A stretch of DNA of 64,000 nucleotides from Celeribacter arenosi (GCF_039539485.1 NZ_BAABDF010000007.1:434001-498000); one strand, 5' to 3'; shown: positions 17,801 through 26,938, numbered from the stretch's first letter. A program made the numbers and translations. The notes: generated by a model not told the origin, from the sequence alone.

Positions 17801-19282
17801 GTGGTCACCGAATTGAAGTCACTTACGCAGGACGACCTGCTGTCAGGCTGTGCTGAGATTGTCGGTGCGGCGCACGTGATGTCTGGCGCCACCGATGTGT
17901 CGGCGCCTTATTGCAAGGATTGGACGGGGCAATACGCGGGGATCCCGCTGGCAGTCGTGCGGCCCAAAAGCACTCAAGAGGTGGCCGATATTGTCCGACT
18001 ATGTTGCGCCCATGGTGTGTCCATCGTGCCGTCCGGTGGCCGCACTGGCCTCTGCGGCGGCGGCGTACCCGTCAGCGACGACACGAGCATTATTCTGTCG
18101 CTGGAACGGATGAATACGATCCGAAATTTGGACGCGGACGGGCGCTGCATGACGGTTGAGGCGGGTGTCGTACTGCAAACAGCCCAAGACCGCGCCCGTG
18201 AGGATGGTTTGGTGTTTCCTCTGACCTTCGGTGCGCAAGGCAGCGCAGTGATTGGTGGGGCGCTTTCGACCAATGCAGGTGGATCGAACGTCGTAAGATA
18301 CGGGACAACTCGCGAGCTTTGCATTGGCATCGAGGCAGTACTGCCGGACGGGTCGATCATCAACGCGTTGACCGGATTGCGCAAGGACAACACGGGCTAC
18401 GATCTGAAGGATCTGTTGATTGGAGCCGAAGGAACATTGGGCATCATCACGGCTGCTGTCTTCAAGCTGTCTCCGATGCCAGTCACCCGCACCACCGGTT
18501 TTTTGTCCCTCGCGTCGCTCAGCGATGCGCCGCGCGTACTCAACGCTTTGCAGGACCGCACTGGGGGCGGGGTTGAGGCCTATGAATACATGCCCGCCGC
18601 TGCCGTGGAGGTGATCTGCCGCGAATTTCCGAAAATCCGCCGCCCGCTGGACGCCCTAGCCGAAACGGGTTTATTTTTCGAAGTCGCTTCAAGCCGTAAA
18701 GACGATGCCGAAGCAGGGGAAGACGGTGAAACGCGTTTGCAGCGTCTGGTGTTTGCCGCCCTTGAGCAACTTATGGAAGAAGGCGTCATCATCGACGCGA
18801 TGATCGCTCAGTCCGAGCAACAGCGCCTTGATCTTTGGGGCATGCGCGAGTCGATCCTCGAGGCGATTACGGCCAATGGCTCTGCCTATCACACAGATAT
18901 CTCACTACCCCTCGCTGCGATTGCCGAATTTGTCACGACCATGGATGTGGCGGTAGCCGAAATGGGGTTCCAACCTATAACCGTTGGGCATCTGGGTGAT
19001 GGCAACCTGCACTATGCTCTAAGCGCGGCAGAGGGTCAGGATTGGGCGGCTTTGCCGCTGGATCAGGCCAAGCAGCAGATATTCGCACTGCTGACGCGTC
19101 TGAACGGATCGTTTTCGGCGGAACACGGGATCGGCCAAAGCAAACTGGATGTGATGCGCAAGCTCAAGCAGCCAAGCCAGTTGGTAGCAATGCGCGCAAT
19201 CAAGCGGGCGCTGGATCCAGAAGGGTTGATGAACCCCGGGAAGTTCATCCCTGAAACCAACGATGCCGCACAGAAGACCTAA
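17801..19282 (+). CDS. GlcD-like FAD-binding 2-hydroxyacid dehydrogenase
   Basis: A 493-residue FAD-linked oxidase of the GlcD/D-lactate/D-2-hydroxyglutarate dehydrogenase group. The PCMH-type FAD domain reads PLAVVRPKSTQEVADIVRLC, VPSGGRTGLCGGGVP, and GSAVIGGALSTNAGGSNVVRYG; the C-terminal cap carries GHLGDGNLHY and SAEHGIGQSK, with the metal-ligand histidines. It oxidises a 2-hydroxy acid to the oxo acid, passing electrons to a quinone or carrier. Several GTG starts are possible (17762, 17795, 17801); I prefer 17801 after GGGGGAG. It is first in a GntR-controlled unit with the MBL hydrolase and a broken TctC-type binding protein, pointing to carboxylate use. Confidence 0.93.
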   Translation: MVTELKSLTQDDLLSGCAEIVGAAHVMSGATDVSAPYCKDWTGQYAGIPLAVVRPKSTQEVADIVRLCCAHGVSIVPSGGRTGLCGGGVPVSDDTSIILSLERMNTIRNLDADGRCMTVEAGVVLQTAQDRAREDGLVFPLTFGAQGSAVIGGALSTNAGGSNVVRYGTTRELCIGIEAVLPDGSIINALTGLRKDNTGYDLKDLLIGAEGTLGIITAAVFKLSPMPVTRTTGFLSLASLSDAPRVLNALQDRTGGGVEAYEYMPAAAVEVICREFPKIRRPLDALAETGLFFEVASSRKDDAEAGEDGETRLQRLVFAALEQLMEEGVIIDAMIAQSEQQRLDLWGMRESILEAITANGSAYHTDISLPLAAIAEFVTTMDVAVAEMGFQPITVGHLGDGNLHYALSAAEGQDWAALPLDQAKQQIFALLTRLNGSFSAEHGIGQSKLDVMRKLKQPSQLVAMRAIKRALDPEGLMNPGKFIPETNDAAQKT

Positions 19283-19305
19283 CAGCTTTTTCGGGAGGAG
19301 AGACA

Positions 19306-20262
19306 ATGAAACATATTATTGCCAGAGGGTTAGGCGTGACACTTGCCATGGGTTTGGCGATGCCCGCCAGTGCGCAGGCGCTCTTTGACGGGTGCCCATC
19401 GGACCAGATTATGGCGAAGTTTGCAGAGTTCGGTCGCACGGGGCAGATGCCCCCTGATCTGGGCCGTTGGCTCAGCACGCCTGATGCGCAATATGTTGAG
19501 CCGTGGTCACCCTTCGACAATGTTGATTTCGTCGGTGTTTGCTGGGTTTCGGCTTGGCTTGTGCACACAGACGACGGCACCGTTCTGATCGACACGCTGT
19601 ATGGCCCGTTCACCCCACTGTTGCTGGAGAACATTGCCAAGACTGGTACCGATCTGGGAGAGATCAAATACGTCCTGATGACCCACGGGCATTTTGACCA
19701 CGTCGCGGGCGCAGCAGCGCTCAAGCCACTCTTGGCGAATGCAACGTTCGTGATGACGCAGGAGGGCTGGGACGAGGCGGTGGACTCCTCCAAAGCATCG
19801 CAAGGAGGGCGCCGCGCGTGGGACATGATCGAGCCGGAAATGGTTGTGGCCGATGGCGACGAGATCACCTTGGGTGAAAATAAGTTCACCGTTCTGGAGA
19901 CGCCCGGCCACACATGGGGCACCGCCTCCTACATGTATGATGTGAAAGACGGTGATCAGACCCATCGTGCTATCACCATCGGTGGTTTGGGCCTGAACGC
20001 CATCGAAGGCCCGCCACAGGTAGAGGCCTTTATCGAAAGCCTTGACCGTGTGCGTGCGCTGACAGAGGCGAACGACATTGGCATCGACGTGCATCTGACC
20101 ACACATGGCTTTTCAAATGGCCTTGATGAGGATCGTCAGGCCATGGCCGAACGGAGTGCTGGCGAGCCCAATGTGATGGTCGATCCAAACGGACTTGTGA
20201 CCCAGATCGAAGGCTTGCGCGCAGGCGCGGTAGAACGCCTGGCCGTTGAACAAAACAAGTAA
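19306..20262 (+). CDS. Exported MBL-fold metallo-hydrolase
   Basis: A 318-residue protein with a signal peptide (LGVTLAMGLAMPASAQA) and a metallo-beta-lactamase fold. The dinuclear zinc motif THGHFDHVAG is complete, followed by VLETPGHTWGTASYMYD and a final DVHLTTHGFSN. The two cysteines FDGCPSD and VGVCWVSAW and the export signal suggest a periplasmic enzyme. Whether it cleaves a lactone, thioester or another ester is not shown. A GGGAGGAGAGACA site precedes the ATG, 23 bp after the FAD oxidase stop, so the two are one operon. Confidence 0.92.
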   Translation: MKHIIARGLGVTLAMGLAMPASAQALFDGCPSDQIMAKFAEFGRTGQMPPDLGRWLSTPDAQYVEPWSPFDNVDFVGVCWVSAWLVHTDDGTVLIDTLYGPFTPLLLENIAKTGTDLGEIKYVLMTHGHFDHVAGAAALKPLLANATFVMTQEGWDEAVDSSKASQGGRRAWDMIEPEMVVADGDEITLGENKFTVLETPGHTWGTASYMYDVKDGDQTHRAITIGGLGLNAIEGPPQVEAFIESLDRVRALTEANDIGIDVHLTTHGFSNGLDEDRQAMAERSAGEPNVMVDPNGLVTQIEGLRAGAVERLAVEQNK

Positions 20263-20280
20263 CTGAGCGACGCATAAAAG

Positions 20281-20706
20281 GCGAGATATCGAAGAAATTA
20301 CCGCCAACTCAAGGGGCTTTCTGCCGCTGCCTTGATTGCGTCAAGCGCGCTTGTGACGGACCGGACTGGGAGCCGGGCAAGACCATCATGATTGAGGTCG
20401 GTTTTTGGGGCCGGGGGGCAACCGACACAATGGGCCGGATTCTGGCCAAAGCTCTCAATGAGCAGACCGGCTGGAACATCATCGTGGAGAACCGGTGTGG
20501 CGGTAGCGGTGAGGCGATGTTTGCGAGCCTTTCGCAGCGGCCAGCAAATAATCACACCATCAGCATGGGCGTCGGTAATCCGGTGCTGGTTCAATTGGTT
20601 CAACCCGGTGAGGAGCTGCCGTTCGACGTCGACAGTTTTGATTTTCTCGGCACCATCGCCAAAGCGGAACTCGCATTGGTGGCGAGTGCGGATGAGCTGG
20701 CGCGCA
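20281..20706 (+). pseudogene. TctC-type tricarboxylate-transporter binding protein, frameshifted and truncated
   Basis: Remnant of a TTT-family periplasmic binding protein. A signal-peptide-like segment RNYRQLKGLSAAALIASSALVTD is in one frame (from 20293), while the mature start PDWEPGKTIMIEVGFWGRGATDTMGRILAKALN, NIIVENRCGGSGEAMF and FLGTIAKAELALVASA are in another, with the shift near 20355. Homology stops near 20700, where about 150 of the usual 300 residues remain; sequence after that is unrelated. It follows the MBL gene by 20-odd bp and was presumably the third gene of that operon. No TctA or TctB genes are present. Confidence 0.75.
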
Positions 20707-20880
20707 GATCTCACATAAAAATAGTAGCCGCAAAGCCCCATCAACCAAACCCAGCTAGACACTCCAAACGTGCCATGTGGCTCAATCCAGAGGGGCTGGA
20801 ACAAGCCTGTGATCTGTTGCGTCTATCAATTTGTCAGCCTTGGTTCCGCGCGAGACGCAACCCAACTGCGAACGCTTGTT

Positions 20881-21435
20881 TCATGGTGCAGCAATTGTCT
20901 GGGCCTCCGACAGCTGCAATGAACTCTTGTTGGATAATCTGGCGATGCCGCGCGGGGGTAGATTGGGCGACGACATATCAAAACCGGCACCTTCAAGCCG
21001 CTTGATCACCGTCTCCGGTGCTACACCCAATGCAGGCGCCAAAGTGGCGAGTTTGTTGGTGAAGACCTGTTCAGCAAAAGCGGACTGCGGCGGTCCGCCT
21101 GCTGCGCTATGGGTGTCCACCATGAAGAATGGCAGCGACAGTGCCGTGGCCACGACAAAGGCGATCATAATTGGCGCACGCCTGAAATAGGTGACCATAG
21201 GCCGCCAGTTTTTCCAAAGGTGTAGCGCAAATGGAAAAATCAGGACAATGCTCAGCCATTCGTGAATCCCTTGCCAAGCCTGCCCCCCTATGTGGAAAAA
21301 GAGCGCCAGCCCCGACACTAAAGAGACGATGAAAAAAGACGTGATCATCGGGGTTGCGTATTTGTTCAAGGTGGAAAACACCGTATTGCCCAGTATTCGA
21401 ATGCGTCGTTCCAACGTTATGCGTTCCACAGCCAT
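20881..21435 (-). CDS. DUF4405-type membrane protein
   Basis: A 184-residue membrane protein with three helices: NKYATPMITSFFIVSLVSGLALFF, EWLSIVLIFPFALHLW and IMIAFVVATALSLPFFMV. The histidines in LFFHIGG, GIHEWLS and FALHLWKNW are arranged as in DUF4405 and other small cytochrome b561-like proteins, so heme binding is plausible. The tail (TLAPALGVAPETVIKRL) is a soluble helical part also seen in this family. The ATG at 21435 is preferred to a TTG seven codons upstream. It lies 77 bp after the unrecognised 314-residue gene on the same strand and may end that transcript, or belong to the rearranged region on its other side. Confidence 0.75.
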   Translation of the reverse strand: MAVERITLERRIRILGNTVFSTLNKYATPMITSFFIVSLVSGLALFFHIGGQAWQGIHEWLSIVLIFPFALHLWKNWRPMVTYFRRAPIMIAFVVATALSLPFFMVDTHSAAGGPPQSAFAEQVFTNKLATLAPALGVAPETVIKRLEGAGFDMSSPNLPPRGIARLSNKSSLQLSEAQTIAAP

Positions 21436-21512
21436 GTTTCCGTCGCGCGCGCTCAAAGAGTATTCAGCGCCGAAAGAATGCGCTTCAGGCCTAGCACCTT
21501 ACCTGACGTCTT

Positions 21513-22457
21513 CTACCCGCGTGGATTGGCAAGCCCTGCGATGACCTTGGTCCGTTTAACGTATTTGCCCCGAATGCTTTCAGCAGCAACGCGGCTGTCA
21601 TCCTTGGAGGCCAGGCTTGCGGTTTTGCCAACAAACCTCAGACAGACGCGGGCGTGGGCGTCGTAAGTGTCGGAAATAGCGCTGCTGATCCGGTTCAATT
21701 CCTCTTCGAAATCGTCGGGCACTCGTTTCAGAACGCGCAGGCTGGTGACCAACTCTTTATGGTCGGCATAGAAAAGTCCCGAAAAATGCGGGTCATGGGC
21801 GGTCATATCCGGACGGATGCGCGTCTCGTAGGCTTCGGTTGAGAAGTCGGCAGCAAGGTGGAAGGCCACAGTGGAGGCCTCCATCAAGTCTGCAAAATCC
21901 GTCAAGATCACTTGAATGACGGGGGCATGTTCGCGGCTCAATGCTTCCTCCAGTACGTGAAGCAGATACAGCATTCCGTGGATGATAAGGAAGAACAACT
22001 GGTGCTGTTGTTTCCATCGAAACAGGGGGTCGGCTGACAGCGAGGGGGGCGCATAGTCCGGCATCTCCGTAGAAATCAGGGCCCAATCCGCGAGGCGGTG
22101 AAGACCGCGCGCGAGGGTTTCGAGCTGCGCTTCGCTCAATTCCGTCCCTGTTTCGATATCCGCCGCGCAGATTGGTAGTGCCTGCGCCATGGCGGCGCGC
22201 AGCATGTCAACCGGCGCGCCAGCAGCGCGTTCCACAAGAAAGTAGCTGTCGAAAAGTCGCTGCGCCCCGTCAAGGGTGCTGTCAGAGGGGGCAAATTCCA
22301 TCGGCTCAGCAGCGGCCTGAGTGACGCGCGCGGCAAGCCCGTTCATCGCGCTGCCTGACGCGCGCAGCCGCGACATCCGAAATCGGTTTTTAGGGAGAGC
22401 GGTTTGCGCCGCGAACCAGTCGTGGGGCAGGGGGAGGGTCAAGGTTGCGACGTTCAT
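21513..22457 (-). CDS. Unrecognised 314-residue helical protein of the catabolic operon
   Basis: I do not recognise this protein with confidence. It is soluble, mostly helical and has no signal peptide. Two clusters stand out: RWKQQHQLFFLIIHGMLYLLHVLEE (about residues 140-165) and HDPHFSGLFYADHKELVTSLRVLKRV (about 220-245), both with histidines inside helices. This loosely recalls the heme-dependent tryptophan-dioxygenase-like superfamily, a low-confidence impression. The ATG at 22457 has a strong GGAAGGAAGCAAA site, 23 bp after the SDR stop, so it is part of the same transcript as the flavin dehydrogenase subunits. It ends with a basic tail (GKYVKRTKV). Confidence 0.82.
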   Translation of the reverse strand: MNVATLTLPLPHDWFAAQTALPKNRFRMSRLRASGSAMNGLAARVTQAAAEPMEFAPSDSTLDGAQRLFDSYFLVERAAGAPVDMLRAAMAQALPICAADIETGTELSEAQLETLARGLHRLADWALISTEMPDYAPPSLSADPLFRWKQQHQLFFLIIHGMLYLLHVLEEALSREHAPVIQVILTDFADLMEASTVAFHLAADFSTEAYETRIRPDMTAHDPHFSGLFYADHKELVTSLRVLKRVPDDFEEELNRISSAISDTYDAHARVCLRFVGKTASLASKDDSRVAAESIRGKYVKRTKVIAGLANPRG

Positions 22458-22480
22458 TTTGCTTCCTTCCGTTTGCGGTG

Positions 22481-23257
22481 TCAGAAACGACCGCAATCCA
22501 CTTTCATCTTGTCGCCTGTAATGGCGGAACTCAGATCGCTAGCATAATAAAGTGCGGCACGCCCGACCTCTTCTGGGGCTACCCAGCGTTTCAGAGCAGC
22601 GACATCGGTGTAGTTCTCGCGTTCGATCTCGGACGCAGGGCGGCCTTCGGCCTGCGCCCGGCGGGCAAGGATGCGGTCCATGTTTTCGCCGGAAACCGCG
22701 CCTGGCATCAACGCATTGACGCGAACGCCTGTGGGGCCAAGTTCGCGCGCCATGGTTTCGGTAATGCCGATCAGCGCGAATTTCGACGCCACATAGGCCG
22801 ACCGCATCGGGTAGCCCTGAATACCCATGAGCGAGGACATATTGATAATCGAGCCTGACCCTTGGGCGGTCATGATCTTGGCGGCCTCTTGCAGGCAATA
22901 CATAGCACCAACAAGGTTGATGTTCATGCAAGTGATCCAGTCATTCATGTCGACCTCGGCCACGGGGGCAATCGGGCCGGGGCCGCCGGCGTTGTTGAGC
23001 AAGACATCGACGCGGCCGGTGATGGCTTTGGCTTTGGCAAACATGGCGCGCACATCGTCCTGGTCCGAGACATCGCAGGCAATGGCATGGCCGCCCACGT
23101 CTTTTGCAACCTTTTCAAGTGGTTCCAGCCTGCGTCCTGCAACGACGACCGTTGCGCCCGCTTGGGCAAATACATGCGCCGTGGCCTCACCGATGCCGCT
23201 ACCGCCACCGGTGATCACTGCCAATTTGCCGTCCAGTCGCGCCAGATCTTGTGTCAT
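22481..23257 (-). CDS. Short-chain dehydrogenase/reductase (SDR)
   Basis: A 258-residue classical SDR: NAD(P) motif TGGGSGIGEATA (about residues 16-27), NNAGG in strand 4, catalytic Ser (INMSSLMG) and YVASK, then PGAVSGENM. The Asp in IACDVSD after the second motif is compatible with adenine-ring contact. The start overlaps the stop of the DAO-type gene (ATGA), so it is cotranscribed and translationally coupled. It would reduce or oxidise an alcohol/ketone intermediate in the pathway; the substrate cannot be assigned. Confidence 0.93.
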   Translation of the reverse strand: MTQDLARLDGKLAVITGGGSGIGEATAHVFAQAGATVVVAGRRLEPLEKVAKDVGGHAIACDVSDQDDVRAMFAKAKAITGRVDVLLNNAGGPGPIAPVAEVDMNDWITCMNINLVGAMYCLQEAAKIMTAQGSGSIINMSSLMGIQGYPMRSAYVASKFALIGITETMARELGPTGVRVNALMPGAVSGENMDRILARRAQAEGRPASEIERENYTDVAALKRWVAPEEVGRAALYYASDLSSAITGDKMKVDCGRF

Positions 23258-24357
23258 ATCGTTTCCTTTTCAAAATCGCGCCCCGGATCGAACAGAGGCA
23301 TTTCGGGCTCTCGCCCCAGTATGAGATCGCCCATCAGCTGCCCGATATAGGGGCCGATGGTGTATCCGCCGCGCACGCAGCCCAGGACGTAAGCATCAGG
23401 AACACCGGGCAGCGCGCCCGCAAGGGGGTAGAAGTCGGGCACATTGGCCTCAAAGCCAGTCCAGCTGCGGGTTACGCGGGCTTTCCCCAGTGCAGGAACA
23501 GCATATTGCGCCAGCGCCAGATTGGGTTTGACCGTGTCGGTATTGACGGTGCCACGACCGTCTTGTGGCGTGCCAAGTCCTTGCCAACCGCCGCCGATCA
23601 GGACCGTGCCGTTGGCTTTTTGTTTCATTGTCAAAAGGCCGGTCGCATGCCCGATGACACTACTGAGCAGCGGCCGCACGCGTTCGGTGACGGACACTGT
23701 GTTGACGCGCGCGTTCACGGGCAAGTCCACGTCCAGAAGGGCGGCTAGCGGTTTGAGCCATGCGCCAGCGGCCAGCAGAATGCGTTTCGCGTGGATCTTG
23801 CCCTGCGGTGTGGTCAGCGTGAAACCATTCGCGCGCTCGATAGCTGTCACCTTGCACCCCCCACGGTACGGGATACCGGTATCGCGCAAGCGGCCTCGGT
23901 AATATTGCCCGGTCAGGGATGAATTGGCGTAGCCGTCCTCGGGGCAAAAGCTTGCCGCTTCAACCTTTTGGGTCAGGTTTGGCTCGGCCGCACGTAAGCG
24001 ATTGTTTGATATGAATTCAATCGGTGCGCCAGCCTCTGCTTTGAGGGTTTGGCGCTCTTGCAGCATTTCGGCCTCGCGGGCATTGAAGGCCAGCGTATAG
24101 CCGCCGGTTTTGGCAAACCCTACGGCAGCGCCCATTTCTTCCCAAAGGTGGTGGCCTTTCAGGGCATAGGGCATCAGCTTCACGCGCTTGATTTGCAGGC
24201 TCAGTGTGCCTGCGTTCACACCCGACGCCCCTTGGCCGAGATCGCCTTGATCCAGCACAATCGCAGACATGCCGCCATTTGCGACACGCAGTGCTGTGGC
24301 GCATCCCATGATCCCACCGCCGATTATGGCAATGTCATATGTGGTGTCTTGCGTCAT
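23254..24357 (-). CDS. DAO-type FAD oxidoreductase, Hcn/hydroxyproline dehydrogenase-like subunit
   Basis: A 367-residue D-amino-acid oxidase/glycine oxidase-fold flavoprotein with an N-terminal Rossmann motif (DIAIIGGGIMGCATALRVA) and a C-terminal DAO end (VLGCVRGGYTIGPYIGQLMGDLI). It overlaps by 4 bp both the FAD/NAD subunit upstream and the SDR downstream. Together with the next two subunits it forms the three-part arrangement of hydrogen cyanide synthase, opine oxidase and D-hydroxyproline dehydrogenase, which oxidise a C-N bond to an imine. It is presumably the catalytic FAD/FMN subunit here. The amine substrate is unknown. Confidence 0.92.
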   Translation of the reverse strand: MTQDTTYDIAIIGGGIMGCATALRVANGGMSAIVLDQGDLGQGASGVNAGTLSLQIKRVKLMPYALKGHHLWEEMGAAVGFAKTGGYTLAFNAREAEMLQERQTLKAEAGAPIEFISNNRLRAAEPNLTQKVEAASFCPEDGYANSSLTGQYYRGRLRDTGIPYRGGCKVTAIERANGFTLTTPQGKIHAKRILLAAGAWLKPLAALLDVDLPVNARVNTVSVTERVRPLLSSVIGHATGLLTMKQKANGTVLIGGGWQGLGTPQDGRGTVNTDTVKPNLALAQYAVPALGKARVTRSWTGFEANVPDFYPLAGALPGVPDAYVLGCVRGGYTIGPYIGQLMGDLILGREPEMPLFDPGRDFEKETI

Positions 24358-25754
24358 AGGGGGGCCGGTTTCGGGATGGGCAGGTCGTCATAGTCAAACG
24401 CGCCTGCCGCTTGTCCCAAGGGAATAGGTCGTAGAGGAGGGCGAGGCGTTGGCGGTGGAATGTCTTTCGCATCTTTTCCGGTCCGGTCTGCGATCAATGT
24501 GGCAATCACAGACTGGCAGTATTTGCCACCGCAAGGTCCCATGCACGCGCGTCGGCCCGATTTCACTGCGTTGGTGCTGGCTGCACCTGTGTCGATTTCA
24601 GCGATGATGTCGGCGCGGGTCAGGCTTTCACAGCGACACAGGATCAAGTCGTCGGTGGAAAGCGCCTCCAGATCGGGGCGTGGCAGTGACAGAGCGGTCA
24701 TGGCTTGGCCAAACCGCGCGGCACGCTGCCAAGGGCGCAGCGAAGGTTTGGGCGAGGATTTGCCCAGATCGCGCGCAACTCGCGCCCCCACCAGCGTCCC
24801 TTGCAGGCCTGCGGCGGTCACTCCGCGAATGCCGCAGCCGTCCCCACACAAATAGAGACCTTCGACAGGCGTTCGACCATCCGGCTCGGCTTCGGGCACC
24901 CAGCCACCCAATGCGGGATCATGCCGGATCGGAACGCCAAGCATCTGCGCGGCCTCGATGTTAGGGATCAATCCATGGCCTAAGCAGACGCTGTCGGCCT
25001 CAATCGACGGCCCATCGGTTCCTCGTGCCAGATTTCGGGTTGCAACACCTGTTGCATGATCATGCCCGCTGACGCGCGACACGGCATGCCCCCAAAGGAT
25101 TGGTGCCCCCGCCAACATAAGGTCTGCGACCCACAGTGCACCACGCGCCACCAGCTTTGGCTGCAGTGCCATTGCGGGCAGGACACGCGCCCAGTCGGTG
25201 CGTGAGTTCGGGGTCACCACGGCGGCGACGGTGCCGCCCAGTCGCCTGATTTCACTGGCAACGTAGAACACCAATGGGCCGGTACCGCTGACAACGGTAC
25301 GCTTGCCTGGCAAGGTCAGGGATTGTTTGAAAAGCGCGGTTGCTCCTGCCAGCCCGATCACGCCGGGTGTCGTCCAGCCGGGCACGGGTTGGACATGCTC
25401 GCGCGCGCCTGTGGCAAGAATGAGAGAGCGGGCGTGGATCTGGCTTGATTTCGCGTTTTTCAGGATTTGCAGCTGCCATTGGTCGTCCTCGCGTCGGATG
25501 TCCCAGACACGGGTGTCGTGGTGATGCGTCACCGCACTTTCAGCGAGCGCTTTGCGCAACGTATTCCCCGCTAGGCTCTCAGGTGTCATCGGCGCGGAGA
25601 CAATACTCGTTGACTTGCACCGCCAGACTTGTCCGCCAGCAGCAGCTTGTTCGTCCAGCAAAACCACACGCAGCCCGCTTTTGACGGCGCTCAATGCTGC
25701 ATGGCCGCCGGCAGGGCCAGCACCGACGATGGCAATGTCAAAGGAATCAGACAT
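24354..25754 (-). CDS. HcnB-like FAD/NAD oxidoreductase with C-terminal Fe-S domain
   Basis: A 466-residue subunit: a disulfide-reductase-type FAD/NAD fold (IVGAGPAGGHAALSAVKSGLRVVLLDEQ, LATGAREHVQPVPGWTTPGVIG, YLCGDGCGIRGVTAAGLQG) plus a C-terminal BFD-like domain with four cysteines (LILCRCESLTRADI, ACMGPCGGKYCQ) for a 2Fe-2S cluster. This is the electron-routing subunit of Hcn/opine/hydroxyproline-type dehydrogenases. It overlaps the small 2Fe-2S gene by one base and the DAO subunit by four, so the three are expected to be made in equal amounts and assemble. Confidence 0.93.
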   Translation of the reverse strand: MSDSFDIAIVGAGPAGGHAALSAVKSGLRVVLLDEQAAAGGQVWRCKSTSIVSAPMTPESLAGNTLRKALAESAVTHHHDTRVWDIRREDDQWQLQILKNAKSSQIHARSLILATGAREHVQPVPGWTTPGVIGLAGATALFKQSLTLPGKRTVVSGTGPLVFYVASEIRRLGGTVAAVVTPNSRTDWARVLPAMALQPKLVARGALWVADLMLAGAPILWGHAVSRVSGHDHATGVATRNLARGTDGPSIEADSVCLGHGLIPNIEAAQMLGVPIRHDPALGGWVPEAEPDGRTPVEGLYLCGDGCGIRGVTAAGLQGTLVGARVARDLGKSSPKPSLRPWQRAARFGQAMTALSLPRPDLEALSTDDLILCRCESLTRADIIAEIDTGAASTNAVKSGRRACMGPCGGKYCQSVIATLIADRTGKDAKDIPPPTPRPPLRPIPLGQAAGAFDYDDLPIPKPAPL

Positions 25755-26038
25755 CAGACCCGCTCAACCACAAGGTCGGCAGTGACTTCGGTGCGGCAAG
25801 CCTCGACGGTCTGTCCCTTCACCACCACAGCACATTCCTGACACAGCCCCATGCAGCAGAACGCGCCGCGCGGAGCGGCATCGTGCGGGGCATGGCGCAG
25901 GGTCAGGATGTTCGCGCGCACCAATGCAGAGACCAGCATTTCGCCGTCATGGCCCTCAACAGGCATGCCATCGAAAGTGAACGTCACCTTTTCAGACCGT
26001 TTGATCCGGGCTGCATGGTTTGGAACCAACCGGATCAT
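25754..26038 (-). CDS. HcnA-like (2Fe-2S)-binding small subunit
   Basis: A 94-residue ferredoxin-fold subunit with the motif GAFCCMGLCQECAVVV followed by EACRT, giving the C-x4-C-x2-C and distal Cys for a plant-type 2Fe-2S cluster. It matches the small gamma subunit of hydrogen cyanide synthase and D-hydroxyproline dehydrogenase. It overlaps the DHDPS-family gene by 4 bp upstream and the FAD/NAD subunit downstream. Confidence 0.93.
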   Translation of the reverse strand: MIRLVPNHAARIKRSEKVTFTFDGMPVEGHDGEMLVSALVRANILTLRHAPHDAAPRGAFCCMGLCQECAVVVKGQTVEACRTEVTADLVVERV

Positions 26039-26934
26039 TTGTAAGAGATGCCCAATGCGTCAAAGGTGCGCTTGATCTTGTCGATGTCGGCATCGCCTAA
26101 CGGCATCACCGGATCGCGCGGCACGCCAGCAGGCTGGCCGACAAGGTTTAGCGCTGCTTTGAACGACGCGGGCCACGTGCCGGTGCCCATCAGCAACTCG
26201 TAAAGCACCGTCAGCTGGTGATGTGCATGTCGATAGGCATCATCAGGGGCGCCGGTGCCGGCCGCGGCCATATCCGAGGGCAGCATATCCGTGAACTCCG
26301 GCCCTGTCGCGATGAAGCCTTTGGCACCAAGTGCAAAGGCGGGCAGGATGTAGTGACATGGGCCGGTCATCACCGACATCCGGTGACCAAGACGGTGCAA
26401 CAGATGCGTGTGATAGAAGAAATCGCGCTGGCTTTCCTTGATCCCGATAACATTGTGATTGTCGAGCAGGGATTCGGTTTGGTCGATGGTCAGCGAAAAG
26501 CCCATGCGCCGGGGTGAGTTATACAAGACCAGCGGCAGTTTCGTCGCCGCCGAGACCTTGTCGAACCGTGCCATCAATTCCGCCTCTGACGCCTTGAGAA
26601 CATAGGTTTGCGGCATAGACAGGAGCACATCCGCGCCATTTTCCTCGGCCGCGCGCACATAGGCCAGCGAGGCGTCGATCGTCGGGGCGGAAATGCCCAT
26701 CATCACCGGGACACGGCCCTTTGCGGTGTTCTTGGCAAGACGCACGAGTCGACCGCGTTCGGTAGCATTCAGCGCCCAGCTTTCACCGTTATCGCCTGCG
26801 ATGCAGATACAGGTTGCCCCACGTGACAGCAGGAACTCGAAGAGATCGACAAAGGCGTCTTCCATGATCTCGCCCTTCTCGTTGAAGGGCGTCGCGATGG
26901 CGGGCACGTAGCCGTGTAGGTCATCTTTTTGCAT
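26035..26934 (-). CDS. DHDPS/N-acetylneuraminate-lyase family enzyme
   Basis: A 299-residue (beta/alpha)8 class I aldolase-like enzyme. The Schiff-base lysine is in NVIGIKESQRDF, the catalytic Tyr in LVLYNSPRRMG, and the family start GYVPAIATPFNEKGEI is intact. The ATG at 26934 follows the SMP-30 stop by 4 bp; an open frame upstream is not homologous. In hydroxyproline catabolism a family member deaminates 1-pyrroline-4-hydroxy-2-carboxylate made by an Hcn-type dehydrogenase, and this gene overlaps just such subunits, so a related dehydratase/deaminase role is attractive. An aldolase role on another keto acid remains possible. Confidence 0.92.
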   Translation of the reverse strand: MQKDDLHGYVPAIATPFNEKGEIMEDAFVDLFEFLLSRGATCICIAGDNGESWALNATERGRLVRLAKNTAKGRVPVMMGISAPTIDASLAYVRAAEENGADVLLSMPQTYVLKASEAELMARFDKVSAATKLPLVLYNSPRRMGFSLTIDQTESLLDNHNVIGIKESQRDFFYHTHLLHRLGHRMSVMTGPCHYILPAFALGAKGFIATGPEFTDMLPSDMAAAGTGAPDDAYRHAHHQLTVLYELLMGTGTWPASFKAALNLVGQPAGVPRDPVMPLGDADIDKIKRTFDALGISYK

Positions 26935-26938
26935 GGGA

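Noticed and set aside
20298..20804. Reverse-strand 168-codon frame over the TctC remnant
   Set aside because: The forward strand has clear homology to TctC; the reverse frame shows a short hydrophobic patch only, with no family match.
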